64,000 nucleotides of DNA from positions 186,001-250,000 of the forward strand of contig NZ_LYPL01000007.1 in NCBI RefSeq assembly GCF_001662075.1, given 5' to 3'. Numbering within the stretch: the stretch's first letter is position 1; every line of letters starts with the position of its first letter. Below, in pieces: positions 9,705-17,346 of the stretch. The translations under genes were made by a program, and so were the position numbers. The DNA is from Rhizobium bangladeshense. GTDB taxonomy: Bacteria; Pseudomonadota; Alphaproteobacteria; Rhizobiales; Rhizobiaceae. The notes under the pieces were generated by a model. It saw nothing but the letters and a program-made list of their open reading frames with translations. It did no database searches and was not told where the DNA came from.

Positions 9705-10430
9705 ATGAGCAGAGTGGCTCTGGTCACCGGAGGTACACGCGGCATCGGCGCAGCCATATCCATGGCGCTGAAAAACGCCGGATACAGAGTTGCGGCGACT
9801 TATGCCGGCAATGACGAGAAGGCCAGAGCCTTCCACGAGGTCACCGGCGTTGCCGTATTCAAGTGGGACGTTTCGGACTACGCCGCCTGCGGTGAAGGGA
9901 TCGCCAAGGTTGAAAGCGAGATCGGTCCGGTCGAGATTCTCGTCAACAATGCCGGCATCACCCGCGATGCAATGTTCCATAAAATGACGCCGCAGCAGTG
10001 GCACGAGGTGATCAATACCAATCTCACTGGCCTGTTCAACATGACGCATCAGGTCTGGACCGGCATGCGCGACCGTAGCTTCGGGCGCATCGTCAACATC
10101 TCCTCGATCAACGGCCAGAAGGGCCAGATGGGCCAGGCGAACTATTCGGCCGCCAAGGCCGGCGATCTCGGCTTTACCAAGGCGCTTGCCCAGGAAGGGG
10201 CGGCGAAAAACATCACCGTCAACGCCATCTGCCCCGGTTACATCGGAACGGAAATGGTGCTTGCCGTGCCGGAGAAAGTGCTGAACGAACGGATCATTCC
10301 CCAGATTCCCGTCGGCCGTCTCGGCGAGCCGGAAGAGATCGCCCGTTGCGTCACCTTCCTCGTCTCCGACGATGCCGGTTTCATTACCGGCTCGACGCTG
10401 ACGGCCAATGGCGGGCAGTTCTTCGTCTAG
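9705..10430 (+). CDS. phbB: Acetoacetyl-CoA reductase
   Basis: NADPH-dependent short-chain dehydrogenase giving (R)-3-hydroxybutyryl-CoA for PHB synthase. The protein has 241 residues. The Rossmann motif is TGGTRGIGAAI, then NNAGITRD, the catalytic Ser in NISSINGQKGQMGQ and the YSAAKAG Tyr/Lys pair. GGGGAGCGG precedes the ATG at 9705. With phbA it forms a two-gene operon closed by a terminator at 10478. The synthase phbC is not in this window. Confidence 0.96.
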   Translation: MSRVALVTGGTRGIGAAISMALKNAGYRVAATYAGNDEKARAFHEVTGVAVFKWDVSDYAACGEGIAKVESEIGPVEILVNNAGITRDAMFHKMTPQQWHEVINTNLTGLFNMTHQVWTGMRDRSFGRIVNISSINGQKGQMGQANYSAAKAGDLGFTKALAQEGAAKNITVNAICPGYIGTEMVLAVPEKVLNERIIPQIPVGRLGEPEEIARCVTFLVSDDAGFITGSTLTANGGQFFV

Positions 10431-10477
10431 CTCATTTGCGAGCATCGAATTCGATTTCGAAATGATCATGTGGACTG

Positions 10478-10513
10478 AAAAAGGAGCGCATCCGGCTGGA
10501 TGCGCTCCTTTTC
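10478..10513 (+). terminator. Terminator of the phbAB operon
   Basis: A perfect 12-base stem (AAGGAGCGCATC with GATGCGCTCCTT) around a CGGCTG loop, flanked by A-rich and T-rich sides, 47 bases after the phbB stop. The A/T flanks would let it work in both directions. Confidence 0.88.
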
Positions 10514-10554
10514 TGTCCGACATGCCGCCGGGGAGCTGACGGCTGCGGCCGGCA

Positions 10555-10582
10555 AAGAAAAACGGGCGCCGAAGCGCCCGTT
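10555..10582 (-). terminator. Terminator of the glycine-zipper lipoprotein gene
   Basis: Read on the minus strand, the stem AACGGGCGC/GCGCCCGTT closes on a TTCG tetraloop and is followed by a T-run, 27 bases after the stop codon of the 10609-10869 gene. Confidence 0.88.
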
Positions 10583-10608
10583 GGGGAAGTCCGATATGAG
10601 CTTGCCGG

Positions 10609-10869
10609 TCAGTAGCGGCAGCGGGCCTCGTAGCGGCGGCCGTAGCGGTCGCGATAGATGCAGTAGCCGCGGCGTTCGACCGACTGGCCGATCAGAGCGC
10701 CGGTAAGACCGCCGGCAACGGCGCCGACAGCGGCACCACCCCAGCTGTTGGTGACTGCGCCGCCGATGACCGCACCGGTGCCGGCTCCGATCGCCGTGCC
10801 CTGCTCGGTCGCCGTGCAGGATGCGAGAGCGCCTACAAGCGCGCCAACGAGAACAATCTTCTTCATCAT
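10609..10869 (-). CDS. Small glycine-zipper lipoprotein
   Basis: An 86-residue outer-envelope protein. A short lipoprotein signal ends in the lipobox LASC near residue 18. A glycine-zipper region follows (AIGAGTGAVIGGAV, then AAVGAVAGGLTGALIG at about 27-62), with a basic, Tyr- and Arg-rich tail containing two cysteines. Such proteins insert in or associate with the outer membrane; the exact role is not known. GGGGAG lies seven bases before the ATG at 10869. It is followed by its own terminator and probably co-transcribed with the DUF3309 gene upstream. Confidence 0.82.
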   Translation of the reverse strand: MMKKIVLVGALVGALASCTATEQGTAIGAGTGAVIGGAVTNSWGGAAVGAVAGGLTGALIGQSVERRGYCIYRDRYGRRYEARCRY

Positions 10870-10895
10870 GTCGTAACTCCCCAGGTTGTCGGGCT

Positions 10896-11051
10896 TTAGA
10901 TGCGGCCCATTAGTACAAGGATAATGATAATGACGAGAACTAGCCCCAAACCGCCGGAAGGTCCATAGCCCCAGCCACGGCTATAACCCCAATTCGGCAG
11001 GGCTCCGATCAAGAGCAGAATGAGGATAACGAGAAGTATCGTGCCAAGCAT
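10896..11051 (-). CDS. DUF3309 family 51-residue membrane peptide
   Basis: A short gene read directly from the sequence: ATG on the minus strand at 11049-11051 and stop at 10896-10898. The product starts MLGTILLVILILLLIGALP, then has NWGYSRGWGYGPSGGLG and a second hydrophobic segment ending in LMGRI. Two membrane helices joined by an aromatic/glycine loop are the DUF3309 pattern, common and often stress-induced in alphaproteobacteria, with unknown function. GGAAACAC lies before the start. It is 26 bases upstream of the glycine-zipper gene on the same strand. Confidence 0.85.
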   Translation of the reverse strand: MLGTILLVILILLLIGALPNWGYSRGWGYGPSGGLGLVLVIIIILVLMGRI

Positions 11052-11148
11052 GGTGTGTTTCCTTCATTTCATCCGCAATCTGAATGGACAAGAAACACGC
11101 ATTGGCGATTTTTGTTCCCGGTTGAGCGCGCGAATTGTGATGCGACGC

Positions 11149-11725
11149 GATTCATGGTTTGCGATTCGTCTTCCCCGGTAAATTGTCGATATGGTTAAAA
11201 AGACATTTAAATACAATATGTTGCTGTGAACAAAACGGGAAGTTTGCAATGTCGCCGATTCGTCGGTGATTCGTTCCGTTTTTGATCGATCCGACCGCGC
11301 AAGGGGTTCCCGGGTTAAGGCTGTGTGAATTTCGCCGTCGAAGGATTAACGCGCGCCTGAACGCTCAGACATGAGGATCTGTCGTCTGCCTGCATCTAGC
11401 GGCGGATGACGGCGGCGCCACCAGATCTTGCCGTGAACGAAAGGTGAAAGCGAAGCAGTCGGCGATTCGTCTCCGATTCGTTCCGGATTTGGTCGAGGTT
11501 AATTTGGGGTGGAATTTGCGCTCGGCAAGAAGCGATGCAGCCCGCCTGCAAGGCGACGGAAATGCGAATGGGACGGAGTCTCGCGATTCAGCATCTAGTG
11601 GGAAAAAGTGATTCAAAATCAATACTTAGCCGTGAACAAAAGCTGAATCAGCGGGAGTCAGCGATTCGTCGCTGATTCGTTCTCAGGCTGTTCCGAATCG
11701 GAAATGCAGGCGTTCCCGATGACTC
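11149..11725. repeat. GANTC-rich array with three tandem GATTCGT pairs
   Basis: Within the 800-base gene-free region 11052-11855. By eye there are 15 GANTC sites (the CcrM target) where about two would be expected by chance. Three units share one layout: GTGAAC at 11226, 11433 and 11632; 31 bases on, GATTCGT at 11257, 11464 and 11663; then a 4-base spacer and a second GATTCGT at 11268, 11475 and 11674. Unit spacing is 207 and 199 bases. GCATCTAG at 11392 and 11591 is also 199 apart, so the last two units are homologous over a longer stretch. A looser GATTC pair lies at 11149 and 11163. Function unknown. Confidence 0.8.
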
Positions 11726-11855
11726 GCAAAGGTCGTAATCGCGGAAGCATTTTAAAATCTGCCCTTGCGTTTGCGGCGGCAGCTGTCCATGTGTTCTATG
11801 CCTCCGTCGCGAGGCGACAGTTTTCCTGGGGCCGCCTGCCTCATTTGCATGGACC

Positions 11856-14800
11856 ATGACTCTGACTTCGCAGCCGATGATTCTGAGCGGGCGCGGTGTG
11901 ACCGCGATGCTCGGACCAACCAATACCGGCAAGACCCATTATGCCATCGAGCGCATGGTTGCGCACGGGACCGGCGTGATCGGCCTGCCGCTCCGGCTGC
12001 TGGCGCGCGAGGTCTATACGCGGGTGGTGGAGAAGGTCGGCGTGCAGAATGTGGCGCTGGTCACCGGTGAGGAAAAGATTTCGCCGGCCAACGCACGTTT
12101 TTCCGTCTGTACCGTCGAAGCGATGCCGCGCGACACCAAGGCCGCTTTCGTCGCGATTGACGAGGTGCAGCTCGCCGGCGATCTCGAGCGCGGCCATATC
12201 TTCACCGACCGCATCCTGCACCTTCGCGGCCGCGAGGAGACGTTGCTGCTCGGCGCGGCAACGATGCGGCCGATCCTGCAGCAGCTCCTGCCCGGTATCA
12301 CCATCGTCGAGCGGCCGCGGCTTTCGCATCTTTTCTATGCCGGGCAGAAGAAGATCACCCGGCTGCCGCAGCGTTCCGCCATCGTCGCTTTTTCGGCCGA
12401 CGAGGTCTATGCCATCGCCGAGCTCATCCGCCGGCAGCGCGGCGGTGCGGCGGTCGTGCTGGGCGCGCTCAGCCCGCGCACCCGCAATGCGCAGGTCGCG
12501 CTTTATCAGGCGGGCGACGTCGAATATCTGGTGGCGACCGACGCAATCGGCATGGGCCTCAATCTCGATGTCGATCACGTCGCTTTCGCCCAGGACAGAA
12601 AATTCGACGGCTACCAGTTCCGAAACCTCAATCCGGGTGAACTTGGCCAGATCGCCGGCCGCGCCGGGCGGCACGTGCGCGACGGAACCTTCGGCGTCAC
12701 CGGCCAGGTCTCGCCCTTCGACGAAGAGCTGGTGCAGCGCATCGAGGGGCATGAATTCGACAACGTCAAGGTCTTGCAATGGCGCACGACCGAGATGGAC
12801 TTCTCCTCGATCCAGTCGCTGCGGGCGAGCCTCGAGGTCGGGCCGCGCGTGCCGGGGCTGACGCGGGCGCTGCCCGCGGTCGACCAACAGGCGCTTGAAC
12901 AGCTTTCGCGTTATCCCGAGGTCATCGATCTCGCCGATCGGCCGGCCCGCGTCGAAAAACTCTGGGAGGCTTGCGCACTTCCCGACTACCGGCGTATCAC
13001 TCCGGCACAACATGCCGATCTTATCTCGACCCTCTTTTCCGATCTCGTCCGCTATGGCACGGTGAACGAGCAGTTTCTGGCGGAGCAGGTTCATCGCTCC
13101 GATCGGACAGATGGGGAAATTGACACGCTTTCGGCGCGAATCGCGCAGATAAGGACCTGGACCTACGTTTCGAATCGGCCCGGCTGGCTGGCTGATCCGA
13201 CACATTGGCAGGAAAAGACGCGGGAAATCGAAGATCGATTGTCCGATGCGTTACATGAAAGGTTGACGAAACGCTTTGTTGATCGCAGGACATCTGTGCT
13301 CATGAAGCGCCTGAGAGAGAATGCGATGCTGGAAGCTGAAATCAGTGTGAATGGCGATGTCTTCGTTGAAGGACATCATGTAGGGCAGTTAAGCGGATTC
13401 CGTTTCACGCCGGTGGCGGGAACGGACGGACCGGATGCCAAGGCGGTTCAGGCTGCGTCACAGAAGGCGCTCGCGCTCGAATTCGAAGCCAGAGCGGCGC
13501 GGATGCATGCCGCCGGCAATAGCGATCTGGCGATCGGCTCGGACGGGTTGATCCGTTGGCTCGGCGACCCGGTCGCGCGGCTTTCGGGCAGCGATCACGT
13601 CATGCGCCCGCGAGTGATCCTGCTGGCCGACGAACAGTTGACGGGCAATGCCCGCGATCACGTCGCCGCCCGCATCGAGCGCTTCGTCAATCATCATATC
13701 AGCACGGTGCTGAAGCCGCTCGACGACCTGTCGCGCGCCGAGGACCTGCAGGGGCTAGCCAAGGGGCTGGCCTTCCAGCTCGTCGAAAATCTCGGCGTGC
13801 TCTTCCGTCGTGACGTGACCGAGGAGGTGAAGTCGCTGGATCAGGAGGCCCGCGCCTCCATGCGTCGCTACGGCGTGCGTTTCGGCGCCTACCATATCTT
13901 CGTGCCGGCACTTCTGAAGCCGGCCCCGGCCGAACTGATCACGCTGCTCTGGGCGTTGAAGAACGACGGTCTCGACAAGCCGGGTTACGGTGACCTTATT
14001 CCCGTGCTGGCCGCCGGCCGAACCTCCGTCGTGACCGATCCGAGCTATGAGCGGATGTTCTACAAGCTCGCCGGCTTCCGTTTCCTCGGCAAGCGCGCCG
14101 TGCGAATCGACATTCTTGAGCGGCTTGCCGATATCATCCGTCCGCTGCTGCAGTGGAAACCTGGTCAGAACAACCGTCCGGAGGGCGCCTATGACGGCCG
14201 CCGCTTCACGACGACGACGGCGATGCTGTCGATCCTCGGTGCGACGCTCGAAGACATGGAAGAAATCCTCAAGGGTCTCGGCTATCGCGCCGATGCCGTG
14301 AAGGCGGAAGAGGCCTCGGCTCATCTTGCCGCGCAGGACGCCGCTTCGGCGCCTGCCGCCGCTGCGGAAACCTCCGCGGAAGAGACGCTGGAAAAAGCCG
14401 ATCATGACGACGCCGACGCGTCGGCGGAAGAGGCTGCTTCCGAGCCATCCCCAGCCGAGGCGGCCTCGGCCACAGCCAACGCACCCGCGGCAGAAGCATT
14501 CCAAAGCAACCCTGCGGCCGAAGCGGTCGAAACATCCGCCTCGGTGGAGGCTTCGGCTGCCGGCGACGCCGCCGCTGCTTCCGGGGAGGCTGGCGAACCG
14601 GCGGAACCGAAGCCGGTTCTTCTGTGGCGCCTCGGCGGCCGTAACGATAATCATCGCCAGGCGCGTGGTCATGGCGAACGCCGCGGCGGCCAGGGCCACG
14701 ATCGCGGCCAGAACCAGGACCGCGGCGAGCGCAATCGCCGTCCGGGCGGCGGTGAAGGCGGCGAGGGCAATCGCGGCGGCGACGGACGCGATAACAACCG

Positions 14801-15065
14801 CAACAACCGCGGCAAGGATGGCGGTCGCGATGGCCGGCCGCAGCAGGCAAGGGGTGGCGAGCGCAAGGACCAGCCGCGCGGCGACCGGCAGGACCGTGGC
14901 GATCGCAAGGATCGCGGTGAGCGCAATGACCGTAACGATCGCAACAACAATCGCGGCGCACAGCCGCTGCGCTTCGAGGCTAAGCCGCCACGCAAGGAGA
15001 AGCCGATCGATCCGGATTCGCCCTTCGCCAAGCTCGCCGCTCTCAAGGAACAGATGAAGAAGTAG
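11856..15065 (+). CDS. Suv3-like DEAD/DEAH RNA helicase with long basic tail
   Basis: ATP-dependent RNA helicase related to mitochondrial SUV3, probably in RNA turnover. The protein has 1069 residues. Walker A is GPTNTGKT at 20-27, motif II is AIDEVQ (the Suv3 variant), and motif VI is QIAGRAGRH. About residues 500-830 resemble the conserved C-terminal extension of the alphaproteobacterial family. After about 830 the protein changes to an Ala/Glu-rich stretch, then about 120 residues rich in Arg, Gly, Asn and Asp with RGG-like and DRGDRKDR repeats, ending in a conserved-looking FAKLAALKEQMKK. The tail is probably disordered and RNA-binding. An S4 protein gene starts 2 bases later. Confidence 0.9.
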   Translation: MTLTSQPMILSGRGVTAMLGPTNTGKTHYAIERMVAHGTGVIGLPLRLLAREVYTRVVEKVGVQNVALVTGEEKISPANARFSVCTVEAMPRDTKAAFVAIDEVQLAGDLERGHIFTDRILHLRGREETLLLGAATMRPILQQLLPGITIVERPRLSHLFYAGQKKITRLPQRSAIVAFSADEVYAIAELIRRQRGGAAVVLGALSPRTRNAQVALYQAGDVEYLVATDAIGMGLNLDVDHVAFAQDRKFDGYQFRNLNPGELGQIAGRAGRHVRDGTFGVTGQVSPFDEELVQRIEGHEFDNVKVLQWRTTEMDFSSIQSLRASLEVGPRVPGLTRALPAVDQQALEQLSRYPEVIDLADRPARVEKLWEACALPDYRRITPAQHADLISTLFSDLVRYGTVNEQFLAEQVHRSDRTDGEIDTLSARIAQIRTWTYVSNRPGWLADPTHWQEKTREIEDRLSDALHERLTKRFVDRRTSVLMKRLRENAMLEAEISVNGDVFVEGHHVGQLSGFRFTPVAGTDGPDAKAVQAASQKALALEFEARAARMHAAGNSDLAIGSDGLIRWLGDPVARLSGSDHVMRPRVILLADEQLTGNARDHVAARIERFVNHHISTVLKPLDDLSRAEDLQGLAKGLAFQLVENLGVLFRRDVTEEVKSLDQEARASMRRYGVRFGAYHIFVPALLKPAPAELITLLWALKNDGLDKPGYGDLIPVLAAGRTSVVTDPSYERMFYKLAGFRFLGKRAVRIDILERLADIIRPLLQWKPGQNNRPEGAYDGRRFTTTTAMLSILGATLEDMEEILKGLGYRADAVKAEEASAHLAAQDAASAPAAAAETSAEETLEKADHDDADASAEEAASEPSPAEAASATANAPAAEAFQSNPAAEAVETSASVEASAAGDAAAASGEAGEPAEPKPVLLWRLGGRNDNHRQARGHGERRGGQGHDRGQNQDRGERNRRPGGGEGGEGNRGGDGRDNNRNNRGKDGGRDGRPQQARGGERKDQPRGDRQDRGDRKDRGERNDRNDRNNNRGAQPLRFEAKPPRKEKPIDPDSPFAKLAALKEQMKK

Positions 15066-15067
15066 TC

Positions 15068-15472
15068 ATGGGCGGGGAGACACAGCCAGCAAGCGGTTCG
15101 CGCCAGCGCATCGACAAGTGGCTGTTCTTCACGCGCATGGTGAAGTCGCGTTCGCTGGCGCAGAGCCATGTCCAGTCGGGGCACGTGCGAATCAACGGCG
15201 AGCGCTGCAGCCATCCGAGTCAGATGGTCAAGCCGGGCGACCGCATCGAGTTGACGCTGGAACGGCGTGACGTCGTTCTCATCGTACGTCTCGCCGGGGA
15301 GCGGCGGGGTCCCTATGAGGAGGCCCGCCTCCTCTATGATGACCAATCCCCGCCGCCGGATGGGGCAAAACGCCTCACCCCCTACGAGCAGGCGATCCGG
15401 GCGACCGGGACCGGCCGTCCGACCAAAAAGGAAAGACGCGCAATCGACAGGCTGATGTCGGACGAGGATTAG
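15068..15472 (+). CDS. S4-domain RNA-binding protein (Hsp15-like)
   Basis: A 134-residue protein with an N-terminal S4 fold (RIDKWLFFTRMVKSRSLAQS, then GHVRINGER and VKPGDRIELTL) and a basic C-terminus. Hsp15 (HslR) binds stalled 50S subunits with attached nascent chains; a similar rRNA- or ribosome-linked role is likely here. The start is two bases after the helicase stop, so the two are co-translated or tightly coupled. This supports a joint role in RNA or ribosome processing. Confidence 0.88.
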   Translation: MGGETQPASGSRQRIDKWLFFTRMVKSRSLAQSHVQSGHVRINGERCSHPSQMVKPGDRIELTLERRDVVLIVRLAGERRGPYEEARLLYDDQSPPPDGAKRLTPYEQAIRATGTGRPTKKERRAIDRLMSDED

Positions 15473-15664
15473 AAAACTCTGTCTGCGGCGGCGGCTTTTG
15501 CAGATCGTTTATCCTTGAAATCCGGCAATAAAGCCGATACGTCACTGACAACCTGCCGGAAGCGTGCTTGCCTCCCAAGCTTGTCCACGCTTCGTCCGGC
15601 ACGGGGATAGGCGCGACGTTCCAGGTTGCCCGGCCCCATCCGCATGGAAATCCTGGAGTTCTTC

Positions 15665-16003
15665 ATGACCTATGTCGTGACCGACAATTGCATCAAGTGC
15701 AAATACACCGACTGTGTAGAAGTTTGCCCTGTCGACTGCTTCTATGAAGGCGAGAATTTCCTCGTCATCCATCCCGACGAATGCATCGATTGCGGTGTCT
15801 GCGAGCCCGAATGTCCCGCCGAGGCGATCAAGCCGGATACCGAGCCGGGCCTCGACAAGTGGCTGAAGATCAACACCGAATATGCCAGCATCTGGCCGAA
15901 TATCACGGTCAAGAAGGACCCGCTGCCGGAGGCCAAGGAGATGGACGGCCAGACCGGAAAATTCGAGAAGTATTTCTCCGAAAAACCCGGTTCCGGCGAT
16001 TAA
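15665..16003 (+). CDS. fdxA: 7Fe ferredoxin (3Fe-4S and 4Fe-4S)
   Basis: Low-potential electron carrier, 112 residues. The N-terminal cysteines [17 protein letters not shown] and the later [12 protein letters not shown] match the FdxA type with one [3Fe-4S] and one [4Fe-4S] cluster. A C-terminal extension carries the aromatic motif [10 protein letters not shown] typical of alphaproteobacterial FdxA. The ATG at 15665 gives the conserved [10 protein letters not shown] start; CCTGGAG lies upstream. Expressed separately from the S4 gene, with a 192-base gap. Confidence 0.95.
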   Translation: MTYVVTDNCIKCKYTDCVEVCPVDCFYEGENFLVIHPDECIDCGVCEPECPAEAIKPDTEPGLDKWLKINTEYASIWPNITVKKDPLPEAKEMDGQTGKFEKYFSEKPGSGD

Positions 16004-16396
16004 CACGGCTGCCCGATCGACCGCCGGATTTGGGCGTTTCCGCGATGAAACGTTTTAAATCCTGCGTATCTGATATGGGTGATGTGTGTTGCTCGCATGA
16101 CTCAGGCGAACCAAATTATTGATTTCCTCATATTTTTATGATAGGTTTCGCCTACTGTTCCATTTGTGGCATGACGCATGCCCAAAACCATCACGAAAGC
16201 AAAACCAATCCGTACGCGGTTTCCGTGACATATCAACGCTTTGAGCGCCGGGTCCCCCAGATCGCGCGCAAGAAGTCTTTGCTTTTGCCTGATGGGACCA
16301 GAGTGAAGTCACCCGACGGATGCAACCGTCTCAACCGGGCCTGACTGACCCGGCTCCGGCCGCCGCCGGATGCGTAACAGGGAGTTTTTGAATAGA
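16004..16396. other. Intergenic region between fdxA and carD
   Basis: 393 bases that should hold the carD promoter. The base composition is more A+T-rich in 16040-16240 than in the flanking genes. An open frame at 16138-16344 (68 codons, two CxxC-like cysteines and several histidines) has no visible ribosome-binding site and no family I recognise, so it is not called. No clear terminator or riboswitch was found. Confidence 0.5.
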
Positions 16397-16969
16397 ATGA
16401 CGACTCAGCAGAAAAAACCTTCTACAGCACGTCACGGCTTCAAGACCGGTGAATCGATCGTCTACCCCGCTCACGGCGTCGGTACCATCACGGCTATTGA
16501 AGAGCAAGAAGTTGCCGGCATGAAGCTTGAACTTTTCGTTATCGATTTCGAGAAGGACAAGATGCGCCTGAAGGTTCCGGTCGCGAAGGCGATGAGCATC
16601 GGCATGCGCAAGCTTTCGGAAACGGATTTCGTCGATCGTGCATTGAAGGTTGTGCAGGGCAAGGCGCGCGTCAAGCGCACCATGTGGTCCCGGCGTGCCC
16701 AGGAATATGATGCCAAGATCAATTCCGGCGATCTAATTTCCATCGCTGAAGTCGTGCGTGATCTTTATCGTGCGGAGAACCAGCCAGAGCAGTCCTATTC
16801 CGAGCGCCAACTCTACGAGGCTGCGCTGGACCGCATGGCGCGCGAAATCGCCGCTGTCAACAAGATGTCGGAAACCGAGGCTGTCCGCCTCGTCGAGACC
16901 AACCTCAACAAGGGTCCGAAGCGCGGCAAGGCCATCGAGGAAGACGATTCGCAGGACGAAGCCGCGTAA
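16397..16969 (+). CDS. carD: CarD family RNA-polymerase-binding regulator
   Basis: Binds the RNA polymerase beta subunit and stabilises open complexes at many promoters, including rRNA promoters. The protein has 190 residues. The N-terminal Tudor-like RNAP-interaction domain spans about 10-65 (FKTGESIVYPAHGVGTI, then FVIDFEKDKMRLKVP), followed by a helical DNA-binding domain with WSRRAQEYDAKINSGDL and an acidic tail. The ATG at 16397 is chosen over one nine codons earlier because GGGAG lies upstream and the N-terminus then fits the family. A terminator follows directly. Confidence 0.94.
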   Translation: MTTQQKKPSTARHGFKTGESIVYPAHGVGTITAIEEQEVAGMKLELFVIDFEKDKMRLKVPVAKAMSIGMRKLSETDFVDRALKVVQGKARVKRTMWSRRAQEYDAKINSGDLISIAEVVRDLYRAENQPEQSYSERQLYEAALDRMAREIAAVNKMSETEAVRLVETNLNKGPKRGKAIEEDDSQDEAA

Positions 16970-16990
16970 GGCGACTCTGTTTTTCCTATG

Positions 16991-17022
16991 AAAAAACCCG
17001 GCCTTCGTGCCGGGTTTTTTAT
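16991..17022 (+). terminator. Terminator of carD
   Basis: Stem AAAAAACCCGGC/GCCGGGTTTTTT with a short CTTCGT loop, 21 bases after the carD stop, with a strong T-run. Confidence 0.93.
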
Positions 17023-17023
17023 T

Positions 17024-17048
17024 GGAACTTTTTCCCGGCTGGCGCGTT
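17024..17048 (+). promoter_or_regulatory. General-stress (EcfG/RpoE2-type) promoter ahead of rpoH2
   Basis: GGAAC at 17024-17028 and CGTT at 17045-17048 are separated by exactly 16 bases, matching the alphaproteobacterial sigma-EcfG consensus GGAAC-N16/17-CGTT. It starts just after the carD terminator and about 300 bases before the rpoH start codon. In Sinorhizobium and R. etli rpoH2 is known to be under an RpoE2/RpoE4-type stress sigma factor, which fits. Confidence 0.72.
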
Positions 17049-17133
17049 TATCACACGTAATTGCGGACTGCTCGTCGGGCGCTGGCTCGTCGGGCGAACT
17101 GCCATTCCGTCAATGTTCGGTGAGGAGCGGATC

Positions 17134-17205
17134 ATGCCTTTTCATTATCGCCCATCCGGCAACGTGAAGAAACAGGTCCGGCCCGGCCGTCTTAGCGGCA
17201 CATGA
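17134..17205 (+). CDS. Possible 23-residue leader peptide upstream of rpoH2
   Basis: ATG at 17134 with a strong GAGGAG six bases upstream, then 23 codons to a TGA at 17203. The peptide is basic (MPFHYRPSGNVKKQVRPGRL, then SGT). It lies inside the long rpoH2 leader and just before a stable hairpin. Too short to judge by family; conservation in relatives would decide. Confidence 0.35.
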   Translation: MPFHYRPSGNVKKQVRPGRLSGT

Positions 17206-17215
17206 TGAGAATTAG

Positions 17216-17247
17216 GGCCTCCCCCTGAAAAGTCCAGGGGTGAGGCC
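17216..17247 (+). promoter_or_regulatory. Stable hairpin in the rpoH2 leader
   Basis: GGCCTCCCCCTG pairs with CAGGGG-T-GAGGCC, twelve pairs with a single bulged T and a seven-base loop AAAAGTC. There is no T-run after it, so it is not a simple terminator. It sits 100 bases before the rpoH2 start and may act on translation or mRNA stability. Confidence 0.55.
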
Positions 17248-17346
17248 TTCATGCACTCGCAACCCCATTCAGCCCGGGCAGCGATGTTCCGGAAGGTGAG
17301 TTTTATTGTTCATTTTGAGGGCGAAGGCCTGTTTTGGGAGATCGAA

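Noticed and set aside
11195..11210. TTAA-N8-TTAA resembling a CtrA site near the GANTC array
   Set aside because: The CtrA consensus needs seven bases between the half-sites; here there are eight and the second half lacks the trailing C, so it is not called.
11052..11855. Possible replication origin because of the repeats and GANTC sites
   Set aside because: No clear DnaA boxes (TTATNCACA) or A+T-rich unwinding element were seen, and no hemE, dnaA or repC neighbour is present.
16138..16344. 68-codon frame with CSICGM and several His residues before carD
   Set aside because: No ribosome-binding site and no recognised family; kept only as part of the intergenic description.
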